Source: Deltaproteobacteria bacterium (GTDB lineage Bacteria > Myxococcota_A > Polyangia > HGW-17 > SLPX01). Taken from it: a DNA stretch of 5,629 nucleotides. Below are positions 1 to 5,629 of this stretch, in pieces (within the stretch, counting starts at the first letter, position 1; each line of letters opens with the position of its first letter). The stretch lies in assembly GCA_011390535.1 (NCBI GenBank), contig JAABSF010000205.1, positions 1 through 5,629 of the forward strand, in the 5' to 3' direction. The notes beneath the pieces were generated by a model. The model made no database searches. It was given only the letters and a program-made list of their open reading frames with translations, and was not told the DNA's origin. A program made the position numbers and the translations under genes.

Positions 1-1832
1 CTGATCGTCTCAAAGAAGAAAAGGTCCGCGGTATCACAATTGAGCTGGGGTTCGCCCACATGGAGACAGAGCAAATGAGCCTCAGCTTCGTGGATGTCCC
101 CGGCCACGAAAAGTTCGTCCGTGCCATGGCCTCGGGAGCGGCCGGCATGGACGCAGTAATGCTCGTAATAGCGGCGGACGAAGGGGTAATGCCACAAACC
201 AGAGAGCATTTAGCAATATGCAATCTCTTGGGGTTGACGCAAGGGATAGTGGCAATTACCAAAACCGACTTGGTCGACCAAGAGTGGTTAACTATGGTTG
301 AAGAGATTGTTCGTGAATCAATCGAAGGGACGTTTCTGCAAGGGTGCCCAATTATCCCCTGCTCCTCGGAGAGCACCGCCGGCATAGATAACCTCAAGAA
401 AGCCATCGCAAACCTGGCGCAAGATATCAAAAAACGTCCGCCGTCAGGTCCGGCCCGTCTGCCGATTGATCGTGTCTTTACAATGAAGGGCTTTGGAACT
501 GTGGTCACAGGGACCTTGGTCTCCGGGACTTTGCGGACCGGTGATGAAATCGAGGCATTACCATCGGGTGTGAAAACCAAAATCAGAGGTCTCCAGGTTC
601 ATGGTTTGGAGAGAGACACTGTCACGGCAGGGACACGGCTGGCAGTAAACCTGAAAGGGATCGAAAAAAGGGATCTATCACGAGGCGAGGTTTTGGTGCA
701 TCCAAATCTTTTCACACCGACAAAAAAGCTGGATGCCATGGTGACGCATTTGGGCTGGAATAAGCAGCCGATGAAACGGCGGAAACCTTTTACCGTGTTG
801 TACGGCTCCAGCGTCTCCGAAGCCGTCGCGGTGCCCTTGCACGAAAAAGAAATTGCCCCCGGCGAGACGGCTCCTGCTCAAATTCACCTAAAAAACCCAT
901 TAGTCGTTTTTCCAGGTGACAGGTTTATTATTCAAGGTTTCGGAGTAAACCCACAGCATGGAACAACGACAGGCGGAGGCGTGATTTTGCGACCTCACCC
1001 GAGACGCAAACGAAAACCCGACAAAGTTTATGCAGATTGGCTCAGAGAAATATCCAAGGCTTCAGTAGATGAACGGATTCTTTTGGAAGCTTGTGAACTG
1101 GGTGGTAAAGGGGTTTCGCCACAGATGCTTATCACCTTGCTGCCATGGGTACCCGCCTGCATAAAAAAGAGCTTTGAAAACCTTGTAAAAGAGCAAGCGC
1201 TGATTGTCTTCGATCCGGAAGCTGAGCTGGCCGTGCACCCCAAGATCCTCACTGAACTTGAACAACGAACCCTGGATGAGTTACGGGATCTTACCAATGC
1301 ATCGCCTCTCCTTGGGAGCTATCCTAAGCAAGAGTTGTTCACAAAAATGCCGAACTATTTATCCCCTAAACTGTTCGCGCTTGTCCTTAAACGATTGGAA
1401 GAATCTAAAATTATCGTTTCCAGCGAAGAAACCGCGGCCCTGGCGGATGACCCCTATAAAGAGAAACGAAACAAACTCAGCGAAGGTGTAGCTGAGCATT
1501 ACAAAGAGCACGGCCTCACGCCACCTAAACCGACTGAAGCCTCAGAGACGCTCTCCATCAAAGGCGATGAAATTCGAGACATTCTAACTGGGCTCGTACG
1601 CAAAGGGGTAATGATGCGTGCTCGAGACGACATCTACTTTCACAAAGACCCCATCAATGAGATAAAAAAGAAGCTGGTGGATTTTCTCATGGAGAGAGAG
1701 GAGATCACTCCTCTGGAATTCAAAGAGATGTGCGGGGTGACGCGACGATTTCTGATCCCCTTGGCTGAGTTGTTTGACGAACAACATGTTACAATAAGAA
1801 CAGGAGATGTCCGCCGCCTCAGAAATGGATGA
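1..1832 (+). CDS. selB: Selenocysteine-specific translation elongation factor SelB, 5'-partial
   Basis: SelB is the EF-Tu-like GTPase that carries selenocysteinyl-tRNA(Sec) to the ribosome at UGA codons marked by a SECIS hairpin in the mRNA. The reading frame is open from base 3. It starts DRLKEEKVRGITIELGFA, the G2 region typical of SelB, so the ATG at base 60 is internal and the true start lies left of the window. Counting from that ATG, DVPGH (G3) is at residues 12-16, TKTD (G4) at 67-70 and the G5 loop CSS at 101-103. Domain II begins near 132 with RVFTMKGFGTVVTGTL, and domain III ends near the HGTTTGGGVIL segment. The last ~265 residues fit the winged-helix repeats that bind SECIS RNA and separate SelB from EF-Tu and IF2. 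About 609 residues are visible; only the P-loop (GHVDHGK in the family) and a few flanking residues are missing. selA and selC are not in the window. The gene converges on the next one. Confidence 0.96.
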   Translation, partial: DRLKEEKVRGITIELGFAHMETEQMSLSFVDVPGHEKFVRAMASGAAGMDAVMLVIAADEGVMPQTREHLAICNLLGLTQGIVAITKTDLVDQEWLTMVEEIVRESIEGTFLQGCPIIPCSSESTAGIDNLKKAIANLAQDIKKRPPSGPARLPIDRVFTMKGFGTVVTGTLVSGTLRTGDEIEALPSGVKTKIRGLQVHGLERDTVTAGTRLAVNLKGIEKRDLSRGEVLVHPNLFTPTKKLDAMVTHLGWNKQPMKRRKPFTVLYGSSVSEAVAVPLHEKEIAPGETAPAQIHLKNPLVVFPGDRFIIQGFGVNPQHGTTTGGGVILRPHPRRKRKPDKVYADWLREISKASVDERILLEACELGGKGVSPQMLITLLPWVPACIKKSFENLVKEQALIVFDPEAELAVHPKILTELEQRTLDELRDLTNASPLLGSYPKQELFTKMPNYLSPKLFALVLKRLEESKIIVSSEETAALADDPYKEKRNKLSEGVAEHYKEHGLTPPKPTEASETLSIKGDEIRDILTGLVRKGVMMRARDDIYFHKDPINEIKKKLVDFLMEREEITPLEFKEMCGVTRRFLIPLAELFDEQHVTIRTGDVRRLRNG

Positions 1833-1875
1833 GAAAACCAGAGCCAAGTAGGCCCCTATTGGTCGACATACCATC

Positions 1876-1910
1876 TCCTGACCCACCTTCATTGACGTCA
1901 ACAATCAGGA
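1876..1910. repeat. Nested inverted repeat in the gap between convergent genes
   Basis: The 88-base gap between the selB stop and the stop of the opposing gene holds a perfect 10-base palindrome, TTGACGTCAA (1892-1901). It lies between the inverted 6-mers TCCTGA (1876-1881) and TCAGGA (1905-1910). The location would suit a bidirectional terminator. The stems are short, however, and no T-run follows on the + strand; only TTTAAAA (1914-1920) is nearby. A terminator role is therefore a weak inference. No gene is seen in this gap. Confidence 0.3.
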
Positions 1911-1920
1911 CAGTTTAAAA

Positions 1921-3294
1921 TCAATGCTCGGGGATGCAAGCCATTCCTGTCCCACCTGCCAAATCCCTCACCTCACGACACACATATCCCCTTCGACAGT
2001 CTTCATCTTCCATGCACCTTGCCACACAAGTCCCGCCGGTAAAAAAATCGGTGCAAAAAGCAAAATACCCGCCCACATCCGGACAATCTCCTCCCCTGCA
2101 ACTCTCCAGGCTGCAATATCCACCCGGAAAATATAAATCTCCAAGACACACGCCGCCTGCATAAGAGCAATCCACATCATCACAGCAACCCGCGCCCACA
2201 GCGTCATACCACTCGTTTATGTCCGAGCAGCGCGGAGGGTCAATATAGACTTCAACAGATTTTGGAAAATGGTTCTTCATTTGGAGCCACTCCGATTTTT
2301 TGCCTGAAAAAAAATCGATGTGATCCTCAATTATCGCCCCACCGGTATCGTCGGATCTGAAACACCCATCATGAACCGATCCGTCCGGCAATACATAACC
2401 ATCCCAAGCCGGCAGATAAATAATTGTCCCGAAAGAGACAACATGAGGATCCGTAGCCAAAGAGAGATAGGGGATCAAAGATCGCCTCCTGACCCCTTTA
2501 CCCCATGGATATCGCTCCTGATTCAGGACCTGATAACAGTTACGAGACGGATAATGAGGCCGTCGGCAGACCGTCGTCTTTACACACCGGTCACCCGCTC
2601 CCCAATAGTTGACCACCCTGCCGTCAGCCAACATACCGCTCCCCTCCACACCCAGCTCACATGCAAAATCCAGCGGCACCTTGGCTATGACTCTCCCTCG
2701 CTGATCGTATATCTCCACAAGAGATCCACCCGAACTCTCCCGCTCCAGCGCTGTCCAATAAAATGTCTGCTTGAACTTCCCCAGAGGTTTACCCCAACCT
2801 CCGGCGCCGATGAAAGGCTCCGGCAGTCTGCACACCTCCTCCGGCTCCTCTTCATCTTCCTCTTCATCTTTTTCTCCAGCCCCACATTCAGAAGCACTCT
2901 TCCAGAAAAACATCTCCTCCTCCATGGAGCTTCGCCCATCCTCTCCGCCCTCAACAAACCGGGTTTCATCGAAATCCCCACCGGTCGACCCACCGCTGTT
3001 CCGTTTCGCCACGGACCGTCCCGCCACGAACCGTCCCGCGTCAGAGCCCCCGCTTATCCGCCTATCACTCCCACAAGCGCACCCCGAACCCATCGTCAAA
3101 ATAACCGAAGAGAGAAAGAAAACCTGGACAATATTTGCCTGAGGAGCGACGCAGCCCACGGACTCAGGGCGCCCGAATGTGCCTCGGGAGGTCGGACCGG
3201 TGACCAGTCTACTTAATAAAAACTCGTGTAGGAGGAGTCGGAAGAGCACTTGAACAAAACCAACAAAACGACCCGGCGGAGTGAAACGATTCAT
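1921..3294 (-). CDS. Secreted 3D-domain (MltA/YuiC-like) protein with acidic linker and Cys-rich tail
   Basis: This is a predicted envelope protein of 457 residues, probably a peptidoglycan-acting enzyme. Residues 173-330 look like the double-psi barrel 3D domain of MltA and Bacillus YuiC-type lytic transglycosylases: KFKQTFYWTALE at 173, GSGMLADGRVVNYWGAG at 218-234, GTIIYLPAWDGY at 289-300. The three expected Asp are present as TDPHV (D282), DDTGGAI (D316) and HIDFF (D327). Before it come a Gly/Ser/Arg-rich stretch and an acidic tract (EKDEEEDEEE, 141-150). After it, residues 356-457 hold 14 Cys in a disulfide-type pattern often seen in deltaproteobacterial surface proteins. The N-terminus is uncertain. 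The Met at 3294 has only a weak ribosome site. A second hydrophobic segment (54-68) ends in GSGC (C72), which could be a loose lipobox, so an in-frame GTG at residue 46 is an alternative start. The stop TGA is backed by an in-frame TAA two codons on, so it is not a selenocysteine codon. Substrate and enzymatic activity are inferred from the family. Confidence 0.8.
   Translation of the reverse strand: MNRFTPPGRFVGFVQVLFRLLLHEFLLSRLVTGPTSRGTFGRPESVGCVAPQANIVQVFFLSSVILTMGSGCACGSDRRISGGSDAGRFVAGRSVAKRNSGGSTGGDFDETRFVEGGEDGRSSMEEEMFFWKSASECGAGEKDEEEDEEEPEEVCRLPEPFIGAGGWGKPLGKFKQTFYWTALERESSGGSLVEIYDQRGRVIAKVPLDFACELGVEGSGMLADGRVVNYWGAGDRCVKTTVCRRPHYPSRNCYQVLNQERYPWGKGVRRRSLIPYLSLATDPHVVSFGTIIYLPAWDGYVLPDGSVHDGCFRSDDTGGAIIEDHIDFFSGKKSEWLQMKNHFPKSVEVYIDPPRCSDINEWYDAVGAGCCDDVDCSYAGGVCLGDLYFPGGYCSLESCRGGDCPDVGGYFAFCTDFFTGGTCVARCMEDEDCRRGYVCREVRDLAGGTGMACIPEH
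2849..2872 (-). repeat. Imperfect 12-base tandem repeat encoding the acidic tract
   Basis: On the + strand TCTTCATCTTCC (2849-2860) is followed directly by TCTTCATCTTTT (2861-2872), a 12-base unit repeated with two changes. Read on the - strand it encodes KDEEEDEE, the core of the acidic linker in front of the 3D domain. Such units can change copy number by replication slippage without breaking the frame. Confidence 0.75.
3009..3038 (-). repeat. 15-base tandem duplication in the N-terminal linker
   Basis: CCACGGACCGTCCCG (3009-3023) is followed at once by CCACGAACCGTCCCG (3024-3038), differing at one base. The unit is five codons long and keeps the frame of the 3D-domain gene. On the - strand it gives RFVAG then RSVAK (residues 88-97), inside the low-complexity spacer between the presumed export signal and the folded domain. 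The arrangement points to a fairly recent slippage duplication in a region under little constraint. Confidence 0.8.
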
Positions 3295-3296
3295 CT

Positions 3297-3413
3297 CTAT
3301 GAGAGTGTTTTAATTGCACTACATCGGCTTACATGATTACACATGAAGTCTTCTCCACACAACACAAACAATGAAGTCGCGAAAGCAACTGCGCGAATTG
3401 TTTTCCCTCTCAT
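3297..3413 (-). CDS. Possible small signal-peptide-like protein, 38 residues
   Basis: I do not recognise this reading frame, and it may not be a gene. It starts with ATG at 3413 and ends with TAG at 3297-3299. The product begins MRGKTIRAVAFATSLFVLCG: a short basic start (R2, K4, R7), a hydrophobic core (residues 8-18) and then Cys19. That resembles a signal peptide, possibly of a lipoprotein, although the residues before the Cys (FVL) fit the lipobox poorly. Two more Cys follow, at 25 and 31. A good Shine-Dalgarno sequence, AAGGA, stands 8 bases before the ATG. The stop lies two bases before the ATG of the 3D-domain gene, so the two could be translationally coupled. Alternatively it is the authentic 5' end of that gene, separated from it by a frameshift or sequencing error, or a chance frame in the intergenic region. 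Confidence 0.35.
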   Translation of the reverse strand: MRGKTIRAVAFATSLFVLCGEDFMCNHVSRCSAIKTLS

Positions 3414-3419
3414 CTCAAG

Positions 3420-3426
3420 TTTCCTT
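3420..3426 (-). promoter_or_regulatory. Shine-Dalgarno site before the 38-residue frame
   Basis: The - strand reads AAGGAAACTTGAG just before the ATG at 3413, placing AAGGA 8 bases from the start codon. This is a better ribosome site than the one before the ATG at 3294 and is the main reason for taking the small frame seriously. Confidence 0.45.
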
Positions 3427-3492
3427 TTTTCTTGTTTCTTCACAAGACTATTCAGCTTCATCTATTACACACACAGATACGACAAATAGAAC

Positions 3493-3506
3493 AGGTTGGT
3501 CAACCT
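3493..3506 (-). terminator. Short inverted repeat over the superoxide dismutase stop codon
   Basis: AGGTTG (3493-3498) and CAACCT (3501-3506) are exact reverse complements separated by two bases, and the TGA stop of the dismutase gene lies inside. In RNA this could form a stem of about 5 pairs with a 4-base loop. The downstream - strand sequence, GTTCTATTTG, lacks a solid U-run. Intrinsic termination is therefore possible but weak, and readthrough into the next gene is plausible. Confidence 0.25.
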
Positions 3507-4360
3507 TTAGCCGCCAAATAGAGTTTGTTGGCACGCTCCCAGTTCGCCAGATGATTCAGCACTGATTCAACATAGTCGACCCGCCTGTTTTGGTAATCAA
3601 GATAATAAGCGTGCTCCCAAACATCTATAGTCAAGAGGGGTACCTTCCCGGTCGCGATTGGAGTGCCCGCATTAGAAGTGCTCTCAATCTCTATTTTTGC
3701 CCCGTCGTACACCACCCAAGCCCATCCTGAACCGAACTGCCCCGCAGCAGCGCGGATTAAGGTTTCCTTGAATTTCTCGTAGTTTCCGTATTCTGCCTTG
3801 ATGGCACCCGCAAGTTCCTTAGTTGGCTCACCACCACCGCCGGGGATGAGGCTGTTCCAAAAAAACGTGTGATTGTAAGTCTGAGCGGCGTTATTGAAAA
3901 TGGCCATGTCCTCTTGTCTGTTTTTATGGGATTCTCTAATGATAGTCTCCAGATCTTTTCCGGAATATGAAGTGTTGGCAATCAACCTGTTTGTGTTGTT
4001 CACATAACCGAGGTGATGCTTTCCATGATGAAAAGAGAACGTCTTCTGCGAAATAAAAGGATCGAGGGCATCGCTCGCATAAGGAAGATCAGGCAAAGAA
4101 AACGGCCCGCCTTCTGCTCTGGGGCGGGGTTCGCGAGCCCTTGGAGGAGGCGGAGTCGCGTGTGATTTCTCAGGCCCTCTACATCCAACAGCCCCCAACG
4201 CAATAGTGGCCGCTCCAGCCAAAAGGCCGGTCACCGCCTCACGCCGGCCGAGACCTCGCCCATCGACAGATTTCGAATCCACAGATGATATCCCGCCCTC
4301 TACAGTCGCACTCCCTCTATTTTCAATGCAATTATCGATTTGTCTAAACTTGTTCTTCAT
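3500..4360 (-). CDS. sodB: Exported Fe-type superoxide dismutase with Tat/lipoprotein signal
   Basis: This enzyme converts superoxide to oxygen and hydrogen peroxide. The catalytic part spans residues ~86-286 and matches the Fe/Mn family along its length. The four metal ligands are visible: H111 (FHHGKHH), H164 (YNHTFFW), D246 and H250 (DVWEHAYY). Q160 in AAQTYNHTFFW and the STSNAGTP segment (227-234) match Fe-type SodB; Mn enzymes have a Gly at the former site and usually NQD in the latter. Unlike cytoplasmic SodB (~190-200 residues), it has a long N-terminal extension. This holds a twin-arginine GRREAV (RR at 39-40), a hydrophobic stretch, AVGC ending at C60 as a lipobox, and a Pro/Arg-rich spacer to ~85. 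I infer Tat export and anchoring as an envelope lipoprotein, protecting against extracytoplasmic superoxide. The start at 4360 is supported by AAAGGAG six bases upstream. The unusually long stretch before the twin arginines is odd. It is codirectional with the downstream 3D-domain gene and may be cotranscribed. Confidence 0.93.
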   Translation of the reverse strand: MKNKFRQIDNCIENRGSATVEGGISSVDSKSVDGRGLGRREAVTGLLAGAATIALGAVGCRGPEKSHATPPPPRAREPRPRAEGGPFSLPDLPYASDALDPFISQKTFSFHHGKHHLGYVNNTNRLIANTSYSGKDLETIIRESHKNRQEDMAIFNNAAQTYNHTFFWNSLIPGGGGEPTKELAGAIKAEYGNYEKFKETLIRAAAGQFGSGWAWVVYDGAKIEIESTSNAGTPIATGKVPLLTIDVWEHAYYLDYQNRRVDYVESVLNHLANWERANKLYLAAKG

Positions 4361-4366
4361 TTCACA

Positions 4367-4373
4367 CTCCTTT
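4367..4373 (-). promoter_or_regulatory. Shine-Dalgarno site of the superoxide dismutase gene
   Basis: The - strand reads AAAGGAGTGTGAA before the ATG at 4360, a strong AAAGGAG six bases from the start codon. It settles the start at this Met, giving the long 38-residue region before the twin arginines, rather than a start closer to the RR pair. Confidence 0.8.
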
Positions 4374-4400
4374 ACGCTCTATTTATTTTACAACCCGAAT

Positions 4401-4425
4401 CCCCTCCCGACGCCTCGGTCCGGGG
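4401..4425 (-). promoter_or_regulatory. GC-rich interrupted hairpin upstream of the superoxide dismutase gene
   Basis: CCCC (4401-4404) pairs with GGGG (4422-4425), and CCGA (4407-4410) with TCGG (4415-4418), leaving a CGCC loop and a small internal bulge. On the - strand it would fall 41-65 bases before the dismutase start codon, so it could sit in the 5' leader or overlap the promoter. On the + strand it is followed by a run of eight T (4435-4442), giving it the form of a terminator for leftward-entering + transcripts, but no + gene ends here. The surrounding 260-base gap (4361-4620) shows no convincing gene or clear promoter. Its role is unknown. Confidence 0.35.
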
Positions 4426-4620
4426 TTCTATCTATTTTTTTTATTCGTTCTGCTCTCTTTTTAACCGGATTTTTAAACAAAACAACTTCTACCGCTACTC
4501 GGCTCTCTATATCACCGAATATCGTTTACGCCACAACCAAAAGGGCAAGTGCGACTTGGATCGCAAGATATTGGACTACATGGGGAAGAAGTATGAATCC
4601 CGCAGTAATGCAAATCAACT

Positions 4621-5629
4621 CTATTCAAAAGGTTTTAATCGCAGCGTTTTCCAGATCTTATCGCGCTGAGCCGGATTTACTCCAACTTGATCAGCATAAT
4701 CTTGCCATTGAGAAACAACCTGCCTGATTTCTTTGATGATCATTTTTGCTTGTCCTTGCTTGAGTAATGCAGATTTGCCACACACAAGCAAGTCCTCTAA
4801 TGTAAAATTATCCCGTTTGCCATTCACAGTCATCTGGTGACTTGATGTCCACTTGCCACTGGGTTGGTAGCTATAGATGATATCAAAGGCAGGTGCTAAT
4901 GACCAATTACCACTGCGGTCCATCAAAAAAGCGATATTCTTGACGTGATCATCTTGATTTCGTGCCATGATGTTGAATACCATTCTCCGATACATCTCTG
5001 CCGTTGCGCCGGCAGCCAAACCTAAACGTCGCATTACATCGAAAGCTTGTTCGTAACCATGAACTCCGGCTTGATTGAAATCCAGATGTGCCATTGCCCC
5101 TAAAGACTGCATATGGAGTTTGTCACCACGATCAAGTCTATCAAATCGACGAGTCATGAAATGGCGGCGACTACCTTCTTCAAACAATCTGCATTCACTC
5201 ATTGTGATGTCACAATCGGCAGCCATCTTTGAGTAGGCATATTCTATGACGCCATATCCTTCCGGGTCGGCCAATTCTTTGTCACGATTATTGCCGACCC
5301 CGTCAAACTTGAGCAACCAATACTCAAATCCTTTTTCGTTTTTGGTCTGTCCGGAACGTACTTCGTTAGTTTTTGGATTCCATGCAATAATCGCTTTAGC
5401 ACGTGCCCCACCGGCAGATGTACCAACACGTAAAATTTCCTTCATCGCCTCTTCATCAAATCCTTTGTCAAAGTTGGTTCGTAGACGATCTCGATGTAAA
5501 AGTATATCACCGGCTAATTTGACCAATCGATCTACGTGAAGCGGGTGGTGTTCTGTCGGCTGCGGCCCCTTCGCAGGAACAAACTCAAGAGCACCCATGC
5601 CACGCGAACCGGTATAACAAAGGCGTTCG
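4621..5629 (-). CDS. HipA-family serine/threonine kinase toxin, 5'-partial
   Basis: HipA kinases are the toxin half of hipBA-type systems; E. coli HipA phosphorylates glutamyl-tRNA synthetase and causes growth arrest and persistence. The frame runs off the right edge as ERLCYTGSRG, continuing into MGALEF. That is the usual end of the HipA N-terminal subdomain, so the Met at 5598 is internal. Counting from it, VGTSAGGARAKAIIAW (58-73) is the Gly-rich ATP loop with the regulatory Ser region, K97 in LLKFDG is the likely ATP-binding Lys, HFMTRRFDR is at 146-154, and ARNQDDHVKN (212-221) is the catalytic loop with D216 as the expected catalytic Asp. APAFD (D239) supplies the metal-binding Asp. All core kinase residues are present, so the visible part looks intact. 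The antitoxin HipB normally precedes HipA and would lie beyond the right edge; no antitoxin-like frame is seen downstream. The target cannot be read from the sequence. G+C is visibly lower than in the 3D-domain gene. Confidence 0.92.
   Translation of the reverse strand, partial: ERLCYTGSRGMGALEFVPAKGPQPTEHHPLHVDRLVKLAGDILLHRDRLRTNFDKGFDEEAMKEILRVGTSAGGARAKAIIAWNPKTNEVRSGQTKNEKGFEYWLLKFDGVGNNRDKELADPEGYGVIEYAYSKMAADCDITMSECRLFEEGSRRHFMTRRFDRLDRGDKLHMQSLGAMAHLDFNQAGVHGYEQAFDVMRRLGLAAGATAEMYRRMVFNIMARNQDDHVKNIAFLMDRSGNWSLAPAFDIIYSYQPSGKWTSSHQMTVNGKRDNFTLEDLLVCGKSALLKQGQAKMIIKEIRQVVSQWQDYADQVGVNPAQRDKIWKTLRLKPFE

Noticed and set aside
60..1832. selB starting at the ATG at base 60
   Set aside because: The frame is open upstream of this ATG and encodes the conserved SelB G2 region, so this Met is internal and the gene is truncated by the window edge.
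1833..1920. tRNA or SECIS-like RNA gene in the convergent gap
   Set aside because: No cloverleaf or conserved T-loop sequence is visible; only short inverted repeats are present.
2320..3216. Long + strand open frame of 298 codons opposite the 3D-domain gene
   Set aside because: It lies wholly within the antisense of a gene with recognisable 3D motifs. Its product is rich in Arg, Pro, Ser and Thr with no recognisable domain, as expected from the complement of a G+C-rich coding strand.
3242..3328. Short + strand frame (TTG start at 3251) behind an AGGAGGAG sequence
   Set aside because: The sequence resembles a ribosome site but the frame is under 30 codons, lies mostly antisense to the 5' end of the 3D-domain gene, and has no recognisable feature.
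4374..4395. TAAAAT on the - strand as a -10 promoter element for the dismutase gene
   Set aside because: No acceptable -35 element is found about 17 bases upstream, where the sequence is G-rich, so the match is probably chance.
4340..4669. + strand open frame of 109 codons spanning the gap between the dismutase and hipA
   Set aside because: It overlaps the starts or ends of two well-supported - strand genes, has no convincing ribosome site and shows no domain I recognise. The stretch ending KGKCDLDRKILDYMGKKYES looks superficially protein-like but cannot be supported.

Overview
The window carries four substantial protein genes and one possible very small gene. It looks like a piece of bacterial chromosome, most likely from a deltaproteobacterium-like lineage (Myxococcota, Bradymonadota or Desulfobacterota type). 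That guess rests on three things: a selenocysteine-specific elongation factor, a secreted protein with a Cys-rich tail rich in 'DC' motifs as is common in those groups, and a lipoprotein-type Fe superoxide dismutase. The phylum is inference only. No mobile element, CRISPR array, tRNA or rRNA gene is visible.

Layout. The left third (1-1832, + strand) is selB, complete at its 3' end but missing roughly its first 30 residues, including the P-loop, beyond the left edge. It converges on everything else: across an 88-base gap, all remaining genes lie on the - strand. In transcription order from the right edge these are a HipA-family kinase (5629-4621, N-terminus beyond the right edge), a 260-base gap holding a GC-rich hairpin and a strong Shine-Dalgarno site, an exported Fe-type superoxide dismutase (4360-3500), a possible 38-residue secreted peptide (3413-3297), and a 3D-domain (MltA/YuiC-like) envelope protein with a Cys-rich tail (3294-1921).

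How the genes relate. SelB serves selenoprotein translation and has no visible partner here. HipA kinases are normally the toxin half of a hipBA pair; hipB would lie beyond the right edge if present. The superoxide dismutase and the 3D protein both carry export or lipidation signals and are codirectional, so both probably act in the cell envelope, but nothing shows that they work together. The 3D gene is visibly richer in G+C than hipA.

I see no convincing new multi-gene system. The most unusual points are the Tat-lipoprotein form of the superoxide dismutase, the composite architecture and unclear N-terminus of the 3D protein, and the small signal-peptide-like reading frame that stops two bases before the 3D start codon.
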